The notes under the pieces: generated by a model
The model's database searches: none
Told to the model about the DNA's origin: nothing
Seen by the model: the letters and a program-made list of their open reading frames with translations, nothing else
Position numbers and translations under genes: made by a program
Source of the DNA: Dermatemys mawii
Taxonomy: Eukaryota; Chordata; Testudines; Dermatemydidae
Assembly: GCA_007922305.1 (NCBI GenBank)
Contig: ML677374.1
Location: 6,805,619 to 6,869,618 of the forward strand
DNA: 64,000 nt
Reading direction: 5' to 3'
In this document: positions 37,801 through 52,800 of the stretch, piece by piece
Layout: every line of letters begins with the position of its first letter
Position numbering within the stretch: position 1 is the stretch's first letter

Positions 37801-40800
37801 GCATGCAGGTCAGTATTTGCAGAAGAGATATCAAAGCAGATTCGAGAAGGCACATTCACACAGGAAATGTTTAGTTGAAATAAGACATTAGAAAAGCAGC
37901 AAAAAACCTGATGTTGATTAAAATACACAGAGATTTCCAATATTGCTGAAGAAAAGACACTTTACAGCTTTGCAAGTGCAGCAAATTGGATAACCCTTTG
38001 AGGATATTATGAGCCAGGGCAGGCTCTTGCTGCAGTACTGTCAACTGAACTTGAAACAATCAGATGCATGCATATAACATGACTAAACACTAACTAAAAT
38101 GCTTTAGTGTTGGAGAAAAGGTTAAATTTGGTATAAAAGAAGGTGCCTGGTTGAAATTAACAACATGCAGCAAGTGCTCAAAGGGTTATACCAAGTATAT
38201 GCAAGAGAAATGCAACATTAGTATAGTTTACCTTCCACACCAAGAATTATAGCAAAGTTTAAAGAGACAGTATCCCCTTTAGAGACAGTTTGGTAAGTTA
38301 TTCCCCCACCCAAAAAACCCCTAAAGCAATTCAAATAGAAGCGACTAGACCTATCCTTCCCCGAAAGAAATACCCTTTCCTGTGCCCACAATCAATCTGT
38401 ATCACATAGACAAGGAATAAAGACCCTTGTATTGCTGTGCTAGAATTAGAAAAGTCAAATAAAATGCTTTACAGAGCCCCACCTAAAGCTATTCTTCATT
38501 TAAGACATTTACACAGTTCGGGCAGACAACAAAAATGGTTCCCAATGGCTTGTCAGCCATCTCTCTGTAACAAGGACTACAAAGAGATACTGTCCCTTTC
38601 TGACATTAAATATACAGATCAAAGGAAGTGAAAAAAAAAATCTGCTTTTTAAATTATGTAAACTGAAAAAAGATTTGAACATCACTGGTTCATAGCTTGA
38701 AATGTATCGAACATACATAAAAGAAACATATGAGCACAAAGGGTTATTTTAACAAATATAGTTCAGAGTGAGGTTGATTAAGAGACCGAAACAGGAAGGA
38801 GGTAGAATAAAACTCTCCTTGTGAAAATATCTAATTTGGCACCATGAAAGAATACAGACTTCGTTTTAAGTTTCAGAAAAATAGCTTCTAATTAGTACTT
38901 CAAAATTCAAATTTTTAGCATCAAGCACATGATGAGCGAATCCTTTAAAACAAAACAAAAAATCCCAAAATACCCTTTTCTGCCACAAATTGCAGTTATC
39001 AATTACTTGTTGCTGTGGCCAATGAAGCTTAGATGTAGAAGAGTTACATAAAATCAAACTAGAACCAAAAGAGGCTAGAAAAATACTAGGAAAAAGTGCT
39101 TTCAAAACCAACTTCAACACTCAAAGACACACTGATAGGTGCTACCTTTTTGACAGCCCACTGAACTTGGAATTTTACCAAGCTCTAATATGAAAATTAA
39201 ACATTTTTGCTAATAAAATTATTCCTGAAATTTTGTACCCTGTTAAAGAGCATCTTCCATTCCTAAGTTGCCAACTTCATTTTCTCTCCCTTAAAAATAT
39301 CATATAATGCAAAATTACAGCACTGTATACTTTTCCTACCAGATCTGAAAAAATGGAAGAAATATTTTATATGGAAATAACCAATTCTTGCAGCAATAGC
39401 TTTTACATTTACAGTTTGTGTGCCCTCCATTCAAAAGAGCCTTTGGCTGCATAATACTTGTTACTAGAATACAGTAATATTTCCCATATTGTTAAAGGCC
39501 ACAGAACATTTAACTACATCTTATTCCTCTATGTACATTGAAAAAGAAAAAAACAGGACACTTGGGAAATCTGTTTTATGATATGCAATAAGACTGGAAA
39601 TACTTAGTTCATATTCTCTTAGGAGTGCTTTCATTAAGAGAAATTAAAAAGGGGAAAACCTAACGAGGATAAAGTAAGACTTGCCTGAATTTAAATTTAG
39701 CTCCAAAAGTGGTTACCATGCTAGAATGTACAAGCTCTTTGCATGATTACTTCCAGAAATGATATTAACTCTAAAAACTAATTGTATTCCAGTTACAGTA
39801 AAACTGTATTTAATACCTTCATTTCCAGTACTGCAGAGCTCTGGCTAATTAAACGCATCCCTGCTTTAAAGGGAATATATACTACTGTCATTGGTTAGAA
39901 AGGTTTTCATTAACGGCACAAATTAGTGTTCCACCTATATTTTCAGAAGCACAGAGTGGGTCAAGTCCTTCAGCCAAGTGCTTAGCTGAAACCAAAAGAC
40001 TAAAGTGAGGCTTTCAATACCACTGATCTAGCTCATACAAGCGGAACGACATTGTGTTAGAAGAGCTTCCATTTGAATCCCTGCTAATGGGCGTCATACA
40101 GTGCGATCAAAACTCAAAAATAAATTAGTATTGATTTTAAACTGCTCAATCTAATAGCTATCTAAAACAATGAATGACAGCACTGCCCTGCTAAGGGACT
40201 GGTAGCTAGCAGGTAGACAGGTTTAGAAGCCTTTCACAACTGAAAGACTAGTGCATAATACTGTAATTTAGCATACAGAGTAACAGTATCGACATCTCCA
40301 TCACCTACATTACCAGAGCAATCTAACCAATTCCTCACCTGCTGCTGGCGGATGCTGGCCACTAACTGTTGGCAAATCCAAAGAGCTATCAGACATGACA
40401 TGCTTAAGATCTCCTCCCACATCAGCCAGTTTCATGTCAAACTGAACAGAGAGCGCATCTTCAGAATCCTCCTTGCCGACACTGCTGCCCCCGATGGAGG
40501 GGAGATCCAGAGACTTGACAGAAGCAGAGTCTTCTTTGGCATGCTTGAAAGCTGCCACTTTGTCTACCAAGGATTTATCCATGTTACTACACATGGAAGA
40601 AAACTTGTTAGAGTGGAAGTCAGAAAAGTCGTCGTCACTTTTTGCTGAAGGGATGCTGTCTTTCAGTTCCTCAACACCTGCTCCAGAGCCCTCCAGAGAA
40701 AGCTGTTTAAAGATATCGTATTTGGTGGGAGCAGCGGCGGCAGAATTCTGCCCACTTTTCATTGCACTGAGAGAGGAGCCAACTGGAGGAACAGGACTGG

Positions 40801-43800
40801 CCTCTTGCTTAACAGCTTTGTATTTGTCATCCATTTTTTGTTCAGAAAAGCCACTGCTATTATTGAAAGCCATAAAATCTGCAAAGTCATCTTGTCCCCC
40901 GACTGATATACAATTAGACAATCCCCTGAAAAGATTGAATTCTCCAAAGTCATCAGCCAGGCTCGAGCTTTTTCCAGGTGCTGGTGGAGGAGCAGCAGCA
41001 GATGTTGGAGGTGGTGGTGCAGGGAAAGAGGTTGATTTTGATGAACTAAATGCAGCTGGAAAAGAAAGTTGCTTGTTCTCTACAGTGGAGGAAAAGAGAT
41101 CGAGGTCTGCCAGATTCAGACAGGTTTTTGCTTGCGTTTGTTGCTTTAGTTGTGCAGGTAGAGAGGGGAAGGATGCAGGGAAAGTTCTCTCTTTTGTAGG
41201 TGGGTCTAGTGGTGAGATGCTGTCAGCAGTTTTAAAATCTGTGAAACCATCATCGGTTCCTGCAGATTTGAATTCTGCAAAGCTATCTCCTGAAGGAGAG
41301 AGGGGGGAAAAAACAGAACAATAAGTAGGATCCTGAAATGAGAACAAGTCTGTCATATTCACACCATGCAGCAAACAAATTATTTCATGCAATGTCTAAA
41401 TATTTTTATGCAAAACCTATTCGATTTGCCAGCTATGGGTATATGTGAAAACACAAAACTAGACTTCTACACAATTTTGGTGATGTCTCCAATTATGCCA
41501 ATTATGATTAAAAAAAACGTATAAATCCTTAAAGTAGCCTCAAACCATATCAAACTCAGCTCAGAAAGAGTTCAATATCAACACATTCTTATGAGCGACA
41601 AATTTAGGTGGTGTTCAGTACTGTATGTTGTTTGAATACTGGACAGATCCTTTCCTCTTCCCAGGTACCCCATACTTGTCACTGCCAAAAATGACATTGG
41701 AATTTCACTTGTGCCAACGCTTGTATTTGCCCTGATATCAATGCCAGAAACATGGCACAACTATTGCCAAAAATCTTCTGACCTCTCCACCTCCCTCCCC
41801 CAACTTTCCACTGTCAATTTCAAAGTCAGAGCAGTTGCACAGGGCTTCCTCACAGGATGGCAGCAGGAAGCCAAAATGAAAGCAGCACCGACAGGCTGAA
41901 AGGAGAGTAAAGAAGAAATAGACTGATTGCCAGAAACACCTGGCTTCAGATAATAGTAGGGAGACCAGACAGCAAGTGTGAAAAATCAGGACGGGGGCCC
42001 CGAGGGAGGGGGTGGGGGGCAAAGAGAATAGGAACCTATATACAAAAAGACCCCAAAATGGGGACTGTCCCTATAAAACCAGGACATCTGATCACCCCAG
42101 ATAAGAGACTTTTAAAAAAGCTTTTATTTATTATTATGGCAAAGGCCCAAGGCGAAACAGGAACACACAACAGGAAAAAAAAAAGCACCAAAATGCCAGT
42201 GCAACAAAGATGGCACAGCCATCATCTTCACTAGTCACCTTGCATCATTTTAAAAGTCTGCTCCTTCCTGTTTCTATCAAGTGCAAAGAGAGTCAAGCAT
42301 TCAGAACCTTACAAAACTTAATCTAGTCACCTGCATGACATTCCAGCTTCTGTGAAGACTGATAACTGCAACTCAAAAGTCAACACTGACCTTAAATCAT
42401 CCTCAGACTAAAACATACAAGTTATATGCCAGCCAGCTCTGTAACAAAAGCATCAATCAAGAACTTATTTGGATTTTAAAAGGACATTGTTCAGGTATTT
42501 CTTACAATGTTTATGTTGTCTTTCTTCCTGATGATCAGAACACTTTAGCAGGGCAGGAGAGGGAAGGACCCCCAAACCTGAGGAATCTGAGTGAATGATG
42601 GTGTGGCCTATACAGAGATGCTACACACTCTAATTTGGCCTGGGTGCCACTCCATTAGTGGACAGGAAGCCAGACCACACCTGAGTGAGGCTGTGACCCT
42701 ATGCGCCAGGTCACAAACCATGGAGCAGGGAAGCAGGCCCAGCCCCCGCAGGACAGTAGCCACTGCTGCAGAGTGAGTGCAGGGCAGGCTAGCTCTACCT
42801 CCCTGCCACCCAGGTCCTCACTTTTGGAGTGGGGAAGCTCAGTTTCAGACTTTTCCCCCCCAAGTCTCCAAAAACTTCTACGTGGCCCTGTACCTTAGGA
42901 GCTCAGAACAAATCTGTTCCCTTGCTAAAATAGCCCCCTTCCATCACATCCACTCACACTACTTATTGCGTGATGGCCCATGACTAGAACTATTGATACA
43001 ATTTTTTGGAGTTAGGAGGCAGCACTGAAGCACTTCTTCTGAAAAAGTAGGCAGAAGTATATAAGCTTTGCAGAAAGGCATAAGAAAAAAACGCAATGTC
43101 AGCTTTGGAATCAAAATATGATGTTGTTCCTTTTGTTTTGTTACTGTGGCTATTTGTAGTGGCTCGCAGGTTTGAGAGGGTCAGAAAGACAATGCAGCTC
43201 CTCTTTCCTAATGCAATCAATTTCTTTACTCCTTAATGCAAGACTGATTTGGGGATTAAACACAAATAATCACTGAAGGACCTGAACTTGCGAGGCGCCA
43301 AGAGATCTGGCCTAGTAAATTTGAAGGTGATCAGCATCTTCAGTTGGACCCAAAAAGAGAATAGTTGTGTCAGAATGCCTTTAGACTAATAACTCACACA
43401 TTATCCTTCTACACTGAGAGAATTATTCATAAAATGTAAAAATCTTTAGTTTTCAGATCACATATTAAATGTAAAATATGTAAGGCCTTTCATTTTCAGT
43501 TTTTACCAATTTTTACTGAAAAATTCCTGGATTTACCCAGCTATTATTCAATATTTATCATCAATATTCAATATTTATATTCAATATTTATTATTCATAA
43601 TAGCTGGGTAAACTTCAGTACAAAAAATACTCATTACGGTAAGAAAATTCAATTACATTAGGTAGATGTGTTTATTTTAATAATGAACTAAACTAAGTGT
43701 AAATGTGGGGCTGTACAAATCATGAAATGAACCACAGTATTAAACTGCTTTTACTTTCAATACCCTTACATTTCTCTATTGGTTGCTTTTTCTCCTATCC

Positions 43801-46800
43801 TCTTATTCCCCAGCATGAATCCTGATATTTAACCAAAATTCCCACTACCATATACACTGTTTTTTAGTCTTTATAATAAATATTGATAAATAGCAGGAAA
43901 TTTGAAACAAAATAAAAACTGAAAACGAAGGGCCTTGAAAATAACAGTTTAAGTGACTAGTTTAAACCCTAAAGATGCACTATACAAAAGAGAATTTTTG
44001 AAAAAGACAATATTTGTCTATAAAAGAGAAGTTTTTACCCAAACACTTTACAGCATATAAAATGCATCTTAACTATAAAGACAATTTATTCTACAGTACA
44101 TATCTGTCACCTCACAAATATGTGGAAATCAAAGTATAATTTGTTTTCTTTGTTAAATTTATGTTGTTAAACCCATTCACCAGCATGATATATTTGCAGA
44201 GATGCTACTTGTGATAAAATATGCCTCAACTACATAAAAAACAAGTGTCCAGTACTGCACATACTCAGTTTCATTCAATTCATATTTTACAAATACACCA
44301 TTAAGATTCAAGTCACTTTCACAAATGGATAATTTTAAACTAATTTAAGCTATGGAAAGATTTGAGAGAACATTAGCTACAATTATAATAGATGGACATG
44401 ATCATCACTTGAAGTATGATGCAAGCTAAAAAAAGTTTCCTCATTTCACGTGGTCCAACGTTTTAAATGCTACTTTAAAAACAATACAAAGAATGTGTGA
44501 AATTGACATTCATCAACCAAAATTAAAACATCACAGCAAACTAAACTTACTGATGACCTGTAAACTTTTCCATTAGAAATGTAAGCTGGTGAAAGGGTTA
44601 ACAAAGGTGAAAGCTGGTCAGTTTACAAATCCAGAAATAACGTTTTTCTTTCCTTGCAAGCAACAGACAGCTGCAAGTCAAATGAAATACTAGTAACAGT
44701 CATTTAAATGCGTGATACGGGAAAGGTGCTGAGCACACACTAACTCCACAGATCATCACAGGAGTTTCAGATGCTCAGGCCCTTACTGTGTAACTTAGTA
44801 AAACAAAGGAGATTTTGGCACAATTGTCTCTGTGTGTAGTGAACAGATTCTCAATTTCTGCTTACAAGTACAGTACTGGCAGGGTGGCAAAACAGCAGAA
44901 TTTCTACCACTGTTACATTAGCAATACATCTATCCTATGCTCTGATTACTGATGATATATGAAGCCAATAGAGTTGCAGAGGGCTCTTCTTTCCCATCAG
45001 ATTAAAAGGTGACAGTACTGTTAATATATGTGTAAATATATATGTTATGTATAGATGGCCTGTTCAGGAAAGAGCTTAAGTAGTTTTCACGTAGTGCAAT
45101 TACATAGTATTTCAGAGGATAACTAAGATTTATTTTCATATAGTTCCACAAATAAAATTGATTCAGGGCAAATTCTAAGCGAGTGAGACTCAGACCTCAG
45201 TGGTTCAAGAGCCAATCAACATTACCCAAAAAGCCACAGTAATGTAAATTTATTGTTTCATCGATCACAGTATTATATATTCATATTTAAACAGTAAGGT
45301 AGGGGAAATTTAGGGTGTGTGTGTATATATATATATTGTGACAAAGCTCCAAGTCTGTACTTGTGGGTCCTGCGCTTCCTGGCAGATTTAGGGGCCTCAG
45401 AAACTCATCTAGGCCCCAGAGTGACCTCCCTTTCTCAGTATAATTGGCAAGAGTCACCGCCTAGTAAGTTACCTTCATCACAGGCCAGTATGGAAGATGG
45501 AAAAGGGGGGAGCCCGGGCCCGCCCTCTACTCCCGACTCCAGCCCAGGGACCCTAATAGTATCAGCTAAGATGGCTGACCTTTTAGGCACAAAACACAAT
45601 ACAATTCCCTGGGCTACTTCCCCACAGCAGTCCCCGCTTCTTCAAACTCCACTTCACCCTTACTTCAGGGCCTCCTTCCTTCAGTATGATATGTTGTCCA
45701 ACACTCAGTCTCACCAACAGCATAACTTCCTTCCACAGCTCCTGACACCCACAGCCCACCTGACTAACTGGGAGGTTTTTATCTGGTTTCAGCCAGTCCC
45801 TGATTGGCTACAGGTGTCCCAATTAGGCTAGCTGTTTCTACTCCTTTCTAGAAGGTTCTTAATTGGCCCCAGGTGTCTTGATTGGCCTGGAGTAGCCTTT
45901 GTTTGGCTATCCAGGGAACAGGGACCTGCACATCCTCAGACTAATATACCTGCCTTCCAGCACTCTCCTATATCCTTCTGGTCTGACTCCGTCACTATAT
46001 ATATATATATATATTATATATATATAATTCTCACCGCAAAATGACTGACCAAGTATTACTATTTTATCAACTACAATTGGTTAACAACACAGTAAAAGCA
46101 TCCTGCTTGTTTTGTTAATTAAATCACACGATGTTTTAATATCACATGCGGCAAAGAGCTGCAGGAGACATAGTAAAGATCCACTTGCAGCTTGCAAACA
46201 TCAGTCTGCATATCACTGCTCTAAGCCAAATGTGTAGCTCTTTATTGTGGTACTGTATCCCAAAAGCAAGACACGGCTTGAGCTGTACCATAAGAACGGA
46301 AAGCTTCTACAGAAACCACCATTTGCCCTGAAATGCTGCATTGCACACCTTTATCAGGATGTACAGCTCCTCACTTTTAAAGCAAGTCTACAGGAGAGAT
46401 GACAAAAACCTACCAAAAAGTGATTCCAAAATTGCACCCACACACACTTCCAAAGCAGGGACCAATTTTTCCATAAAAATACATGACATTATGGACTAGG
46501 TGTCAATGATAAATTTTAAGATAATATTCTTAAGATACTTTTGGCTCATTTGAGGAGTTGTAGGGGCTTTATCCTAAAATTCTAGCAGTGGGAATTCTGC
46601 AGTTCATGCAAGACCCTAAAAAAGCATGCAACATACTGAAAGAGCCTTAAAAAAAAAAAAAACACTCAAAATTTTGTAAGATCAAATGCTTACCTAAGTA
46701 TTTACTCTCTGATGGTTGTTCTAACTCTCGGAAAGCACTGTATTTGTCTCCATAATCTATTTTTCATGAAATAAAAAAAGATAATTTCCATTAAGATATT

Positions 46801-49800
46801 GTGAAATTAGGCTACAATCAGTTATGGTGCAGATTAGATTGACATGGATGCTATCATCTTGGACTCTAAACATTTCATAATTAACATTTTACCAATGTCA
46901 CATGTACTACTGAAAAATGAAAAATTAAACTAAATGTTCAATTCCACATAGTTTTAACAATTAAACAGTTTTTGTTTACCTCCAAATATAGCTGCACTTT
47001 CAGAAGGCTTATCAACTGCAATTCCTTTAAACACAGCATATTTATCCGTTGAGGAAGATGTTTTAGTGCCAGGGAGTGGAATCAGCAAAGAAGGAACACT
47101 GAACAAACAAAAAAGAACCAAATTTCTTCCATTATTTAAAGCAAGCAGGATATTAGGAAGTGAAACAGACTCTTTTTAGCATCTGTCTAAATTGTGTATA
47201 TTAACACAAAGTGCTCTATCAAACATATGATACAAGACTTACTTTACTTCTGCACTTTTAAAAGTGTTTTATAATGTACACTGCTTTCAGAAAAGTTCTG
47301 CAGCAGCAATAATCTCATGCCAACCCCCTTCATCTTACACTAGTCACTATCTCATTGAAATTCTATCAACACTACTCTGGGCCAAAATAGTAAATTTTCC
47401 ACCCACGCAGAATAGAGATGCCTTAAGTGCATTGACTTCTTGATTCTTACTTGTGACAGAACATGGGAGTGAATTGTTCTAGACATGAACTGTTGCAGTT
47501 TTTAATCCAGAAGAGAACACACACACACATGAAACACACTGTGGTTTCATTAATCATATTATCCAAGACGGTTCAAGAGTGTGCCTTCTTGATGGGACCA
47601 GAAATGGGTAAGAATCACAGGCTGCCTGAGATTTTGCTAACTCTGTACTTCCATTTCTTCTGCTTTTGATTACATGTCATTGCATATTGCAAAAATAATA
47701 AGAACACAGCTCCGTTAGTCCGATATGAGCAAAGGATAACGTTTGAATTTCTACACAATAAAAGTCACCAAGTTCAGGGAGCCATATGTTCAGCAATGTC
47801 AGGATTATGCCATAATTACACGAACAGACCTTTTTGCACATGAACATATTCTAGTTAGTATAGTAAACGGCCGTAATAACTTAATACTGTGTTAACAATT
47901 CTTGAAAGATTTAAAAACATACTGTAATAGCTTCACTTTCCCCCCACTTTTATCAGACCTTGGCAGCTCTGCAAAACAACATCCTTTACATAAGAAAAAC
48001 TAGAGGTGAAATGCAGTCAATGTCATATAACATCATACACATTGAAAATGTGAATGAATTTCTACGGCGTTCTTTGGCCTGCAGCAAGAATCTTTCCACA
48101 GCCATTTAAATCTCCTTATCAGCAGCCTGCAAGCTACACACAAACCCAGCACTTGCAAGTGCGTTCTAATGGTGGCCTTTGGGGCTTGCAGAATAAGACA
48201 CAGAGCAATGTCAAAAGATGTAGTTTATGGCAATATAATTTAATTTCACATCACTACCAAACTATTCAGATATTCAGTCTTGACAAATATAACAGTTAAT
48301 CTGGCGTACACTACAGATGGCTTTTAAAAAAAACAACAAAAAAAAAAACCAACCAAAAACTCCACAAGCAATTAGACTATAGCTCATTGTAACATTCTGT
48401 ACAAAACTGAATGCTTTTATAACTGAGTAAAGAACTACTGTTGGGGAAAACACTGATTTCTCATGACCTCCAACACCAGTTACAGAACTTTAAACAAAAC
48501 TATGCTTACAGATTTGTAAATGCTTTTGCTAAAACTTCCATTAACAGAATAATTTTATCAATGGCAGAACTGTGCCTAAAACAAAATAAGGACTAAATAA
48601 AATATGGAGCATCTTCAGATTAATGTAGTGTTACTGATTTAAACAAGCAAAATAAAATCCCTTTCATGAAAAGCTATGACTCAGACTGTAATTTTAAGCA
48701 TGCTGCAGCTGAACAATTTATTCTAGTATCTTCCTCTGATGTCATTGTCAAGGAAGCAACCAGTAATCACTTGGAAAGTATTTGTTCTATCTATATATAA
48801 GAACAAACAATTCATTACATATAGGCAAAATGTTTTGTTCCTAAAATTAATTAAAATTAGGCAGGTGGAAGAAACATATTATTTTGTCCTGTATAGTACA
48901 AGAAAACAAAATTTTGCGGCTTCCTGACTACAGGACATTGAAAGTCAGAATTGTGGGAATTCAGACTCAAAAGCAGGAAACTTTGGGTGGTTACTTCTCT
49001 ACTTCACACCAGTGACCGTAGTGAGTTGATACTACTTTCTCAATTAAATAAATAAAGGGCCACCAGAATAGGAGAGGCACTGAGCAACCACAATGCCGGT
49101 ACACCTCTAAAATTTGAATGAAACAGACTTTAAATGGGATTTCCAGGCAACCACCACAACTCAAAGTCAGGTGCTAAATAAAAATTGGCCAAAATGGAAA
49201 AGATGAGAGGAGCTAAAGAAAACCCAGCCACTGGAGAGCCATGGCCATTTAAAAGACAACAGTCTGATGTTGATGCTCCCTGCATGCATTTTGCGTGCTT
49301 ATGGTCTGATCAAAGGCAACGGGAAGCATTCCATGTACTTCAGTAGGTGCCGGATCAGACCCTGTACAAGGGCAGCTAATGCTAAGTGCCTAGCTTATCT
49401 GTCCCAATTCATTTTTCTGAGAGCACAAGAATGGGTTGCTATATGTAAAGGTTTGAGCCTAAACACACAGCATGAAAGAACTCACGATTGTCAGCAACAG
49501 CATAAACATTTGAAAACCTATTCTCATACCTTTATATACAATTTATCTCAGCACAATGAATGGCATTCTAAAGAATGGTCAGCCACCTATATTACATTAC
49601 ATGTCAGTTTGGATACACTGAAATTAAGATTTCTGAAATGGCTGCTGAAAGAAACTGCCAGAGTCAAGATCAGGTGACACTATAAAATTATGGGTTAGAA
49701 AGTTACACAGAGAGGAAAACATTCAATTGCTTTGAATTTCTTTTCAGTAACTTAAATATCCTTTTTAGAGATCTACTCCACCTGCTCCGGTGCTGAGAAC

Positions 49801-52800
49801 TGGTTGCTTTGGAGGAACCAGGTCCCTCCCCTTGGAAATCGGTGAAAGATTCATCAAGTGAGCCAGACTTGGAAGCATCCTGGAAATCCTGGAAGTCATC
49901 TTCTTCTGGTTTTACTACCTGGATTGCATAAAATCATGAGACCCCCTCCCTTTAAGATGAGAAAACACATTACCTTGACATTTTACATATATATGGAATA
50001 GTTTTTGCCTACTCAGTAAATTTCCTAAATACTTCACTGCAACATCTTAATAGACAAATCAATAGCTAAAGGGAGTAGACAAAACCCTGCAAAATGTTAT
50101 TGAAAGAAACAATTGAGAGGAATGGACTACACGAAACAAAAGATCTTTTGTCAATTTCCATAATCTATGATAAAAAGTGAATTTATGTTGGAATAAAGGC
50201 ACAAGGTAAGCTTAACTGTAACAAACATCTTTTATTCATTCATAAAACATGCACAGACAGCACCAGCATCTGCAGTAAAAGCTTCCTTATGCTGTCCGAC
50301 AAATATGACTAAACCTTGCTTTGGAAGGTCTGCAGCTAGACGCTAGACTGTTTACTTTGCAAAGCCACTGAGCCTTCAACAAAGGCACTGAAATCTGAAG
50401 AAATGGTGCCAAGGGTTATTTTATTATGATGGGGTGGATATCTGTCCTCGAAAGAATGGACTGAGAAAAGCAATTCAGAGACCACTGAAGAGCCAAGAGG
50501 TAGACACATGATCCACAGCTTGAGAACCGCTGGTCTAGATAATACTTAGTCCTGCCATGAGTGCAGGGGACTGGACTAGATGATCTCTCAAGGTCCCTTC
50601 CAGTCCTACAATTCTGTTTCTATGACTGCCCAGTGCAAAATCCAAACCTGTGTGGACTTTACACTACTTAATAAAAGTGTGCTCAAAGACACATGCTTCC
50701 TGCAGTAGACCAGACATTAGCTTAATAATCAGAAGCCAAAGTCTTCTCAAAGTCAGACGCTACATCAGGCTTCTGGGAAATCTCCCCTTGCTAAAGAATT
50801 TATACCATTAATGATATTCATCTCCCCTCTCCCCCCATTTGGAAGGTACTGTTTCAATCGTCTTCCATTTGGCATAGAACAGGGATAGGCAACCGATAGC
50901 AGGTGTGCCAAAGGCGGCACGCAAGCTGATTTTTAGTGGCACTCACATTGCCCGGGTCCCGGCCACCAGTCCAGGGGGCTCTGCATTTTAATTTAAACGA
51001 AGCTTCTTAAACATTTTAAAAACCTTATTTACTCACTTTACCTCTGAAACATTCCCAACATTTGCAGAGGAATCTGACTTTTAACTTCATACTAGAAGTC
51101 TACATTACCTCCAGAGCAATAAGAAGGTGGAGAGAGTAGTGCAGACTTTACAAAAAGACATCTGCAAAAATCAGTGAAATCATATAAAACACTCCTGGCA
51201 TTTCAGAAAGTGAGCCCCCTCCACGGGAAACTCCATGCACAAACTCAATAGAAATAAGAATATGGTCTGGAAGACTGACAGGATCCCTCAAAGACTTGAA
51301 TACTGGAATATTCCTTAGGGCTATTTAAAAGCAACTGACAAGGGGACACAGTAGTGCAAATAGTTTAAAGGAATTTGAAGCTTATCCTGAATGTGTGTAC
51401 ACATGAATTGGTTTACAATTTAAGTTTTAATTTTTCATGATAAAGAAAGGGAGACGTGGAGTGATCATAGAGTTTCTGGTCCTGCACAGTTATCAGAGAG
51501 GACCAGGATGTGTGGCAATGGGGACCTTAATAAATATAGGAACTTTCTAGTTAGGGAGTACTCTAGTTGCTCCTTAAAAGCATGCCTCTGTGTTTATGTC
51601 CTCACACTACACTTCTTGCAACAGAACTAGGTTTTAGAACCCAAACTCATTTAGAAAAAAGTTTTGAGTCCTTATGCTTGAGAAAATAACCTCCCCAACA
51701 GTGATGATAACCTTCCAAATACAGCCAGTATTGTCATCTCTCTGAATCTGCAAAACAGCCTGAATATTAGTTCTGAGCAGTGTAATATACCCTCATATTT
51801 CTCAGTGGAGTGTTAAATCCTAAAATCCAACAATATAAATAGTATTAACTCTCTCAAGGCTGAGCATTGTAACATTCAGCAACTGTGCTTAAATCACATA
51901 CCCAAACTATCTCCTACACCTTCCCAGATGCAAAAAAATTCCCACTGCCCCTATTCAACAGCCAAAATCTTCAGCTTCATCCTCCTGACAAGTTTGATGA
52001 TATTGTTACACGTTTTAATACAAAGTCTAGTTGCACAGTGAACACTGAAACTTAAGGGGCAGCATAAAAAAATGAATTTACTATCACATTAAAAAAATAG
52101 AGGGGATATGAACCAAGTGTATTATTCATTTTCACATTTAATTCAATTGATCTGAAACTACCACAGAACATCTGGTCAGGAGAACCACAATATTTAAGAG
52201 AACCGCCACCTAGTTTAGGTATAACTTGCTATTCCTCCATTCTAAATTCCTATGTTGGAGTGATGATCAGATAGGGGCCCAATAAAGATGTTTCTAATTA
52301 GAGCCTTCTTTGAGCAGTAAGAGAAGAGATGCAGGGTCTTTTGGTTTTGTTACTTCTGAAGTCTGAAGGCAAATTTATACCTTGGCTTCCATTTCTCTAC
52401 TATGCATTTCTATTAACCATTCTCCTTAACGATAACATCATAATATTACAGAGTTAAAACAGATGAGCAGTTGCAGTTGATACTGCTTTTTCACTGGGAA
52501 CTAACGGACAACACTAGAAGGCTGCATATTGTGATCCTCCAGTACGCTATACATCTTTTCTATCACTGGTACACAGCTTTCAGTTCTCCCCGTGGCAGCT
52601 CACTTCTGCTTTACTAGCCAGTTAACAGACTTATTTAGTTTACATGTAATTCCACTTCAAATGTTGTAAAAAAGGAACTAACTAGAGGCCTTTCTTGGGA
52701 TGCAAGAGCTTAGGAACGGAGAAGAAATTTGTCTAGCTCTTCTAATGCCACCTGAAAGAGACAGAAACATCAAAGAGGCTTGCTACAGCATGGTCTTACA

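Larger units (their letters stand above)
30573..40338 (-). other. SYNRG intron 11-12 (9.8 kb)
   Basis: The largest intron. Holds the fold-back Penelope-like copy (30838-31076), a relic at 32520-32620, palindromic repeats at 32769 and 35998, and an inverted 27-mer pair at 37615 and 38253. No additional exon was recognised; all open frames are short and lack homology I know. Confidence 0.75.
41290..46693 (-). other. SYNRG intron 10-11 (5.4 kb)
   Basis: Contains a complete small MITE (41958-42098), a GC-rich patch (42590-42905), a MITE-like inverted-repeat element (43482-43936) and a larger element inserted in a TA microsatellite (45337-45995). Confidence 0.8.

Noticed and set aside
38290..38640. 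Possible LTR suggested by 'ggaataaagacccttgtattg'
   Set aside because: No TG...CA boundaries, primer-binding site, polypurine tract or second copy could be found, and no retroviral coding sequence is nearby.
40473..41324. 283-residue plus-strand open frame
   Set aside because: It is exactly antisense to the large SYNRG exon. The minus frame has strong homology and splice sites, so this is a shadow frame.
45319..45831. 170-residue open frame
   Set aside because: Lies inside a dispersed non-coding element; composition and content resemble no transposase or gene.
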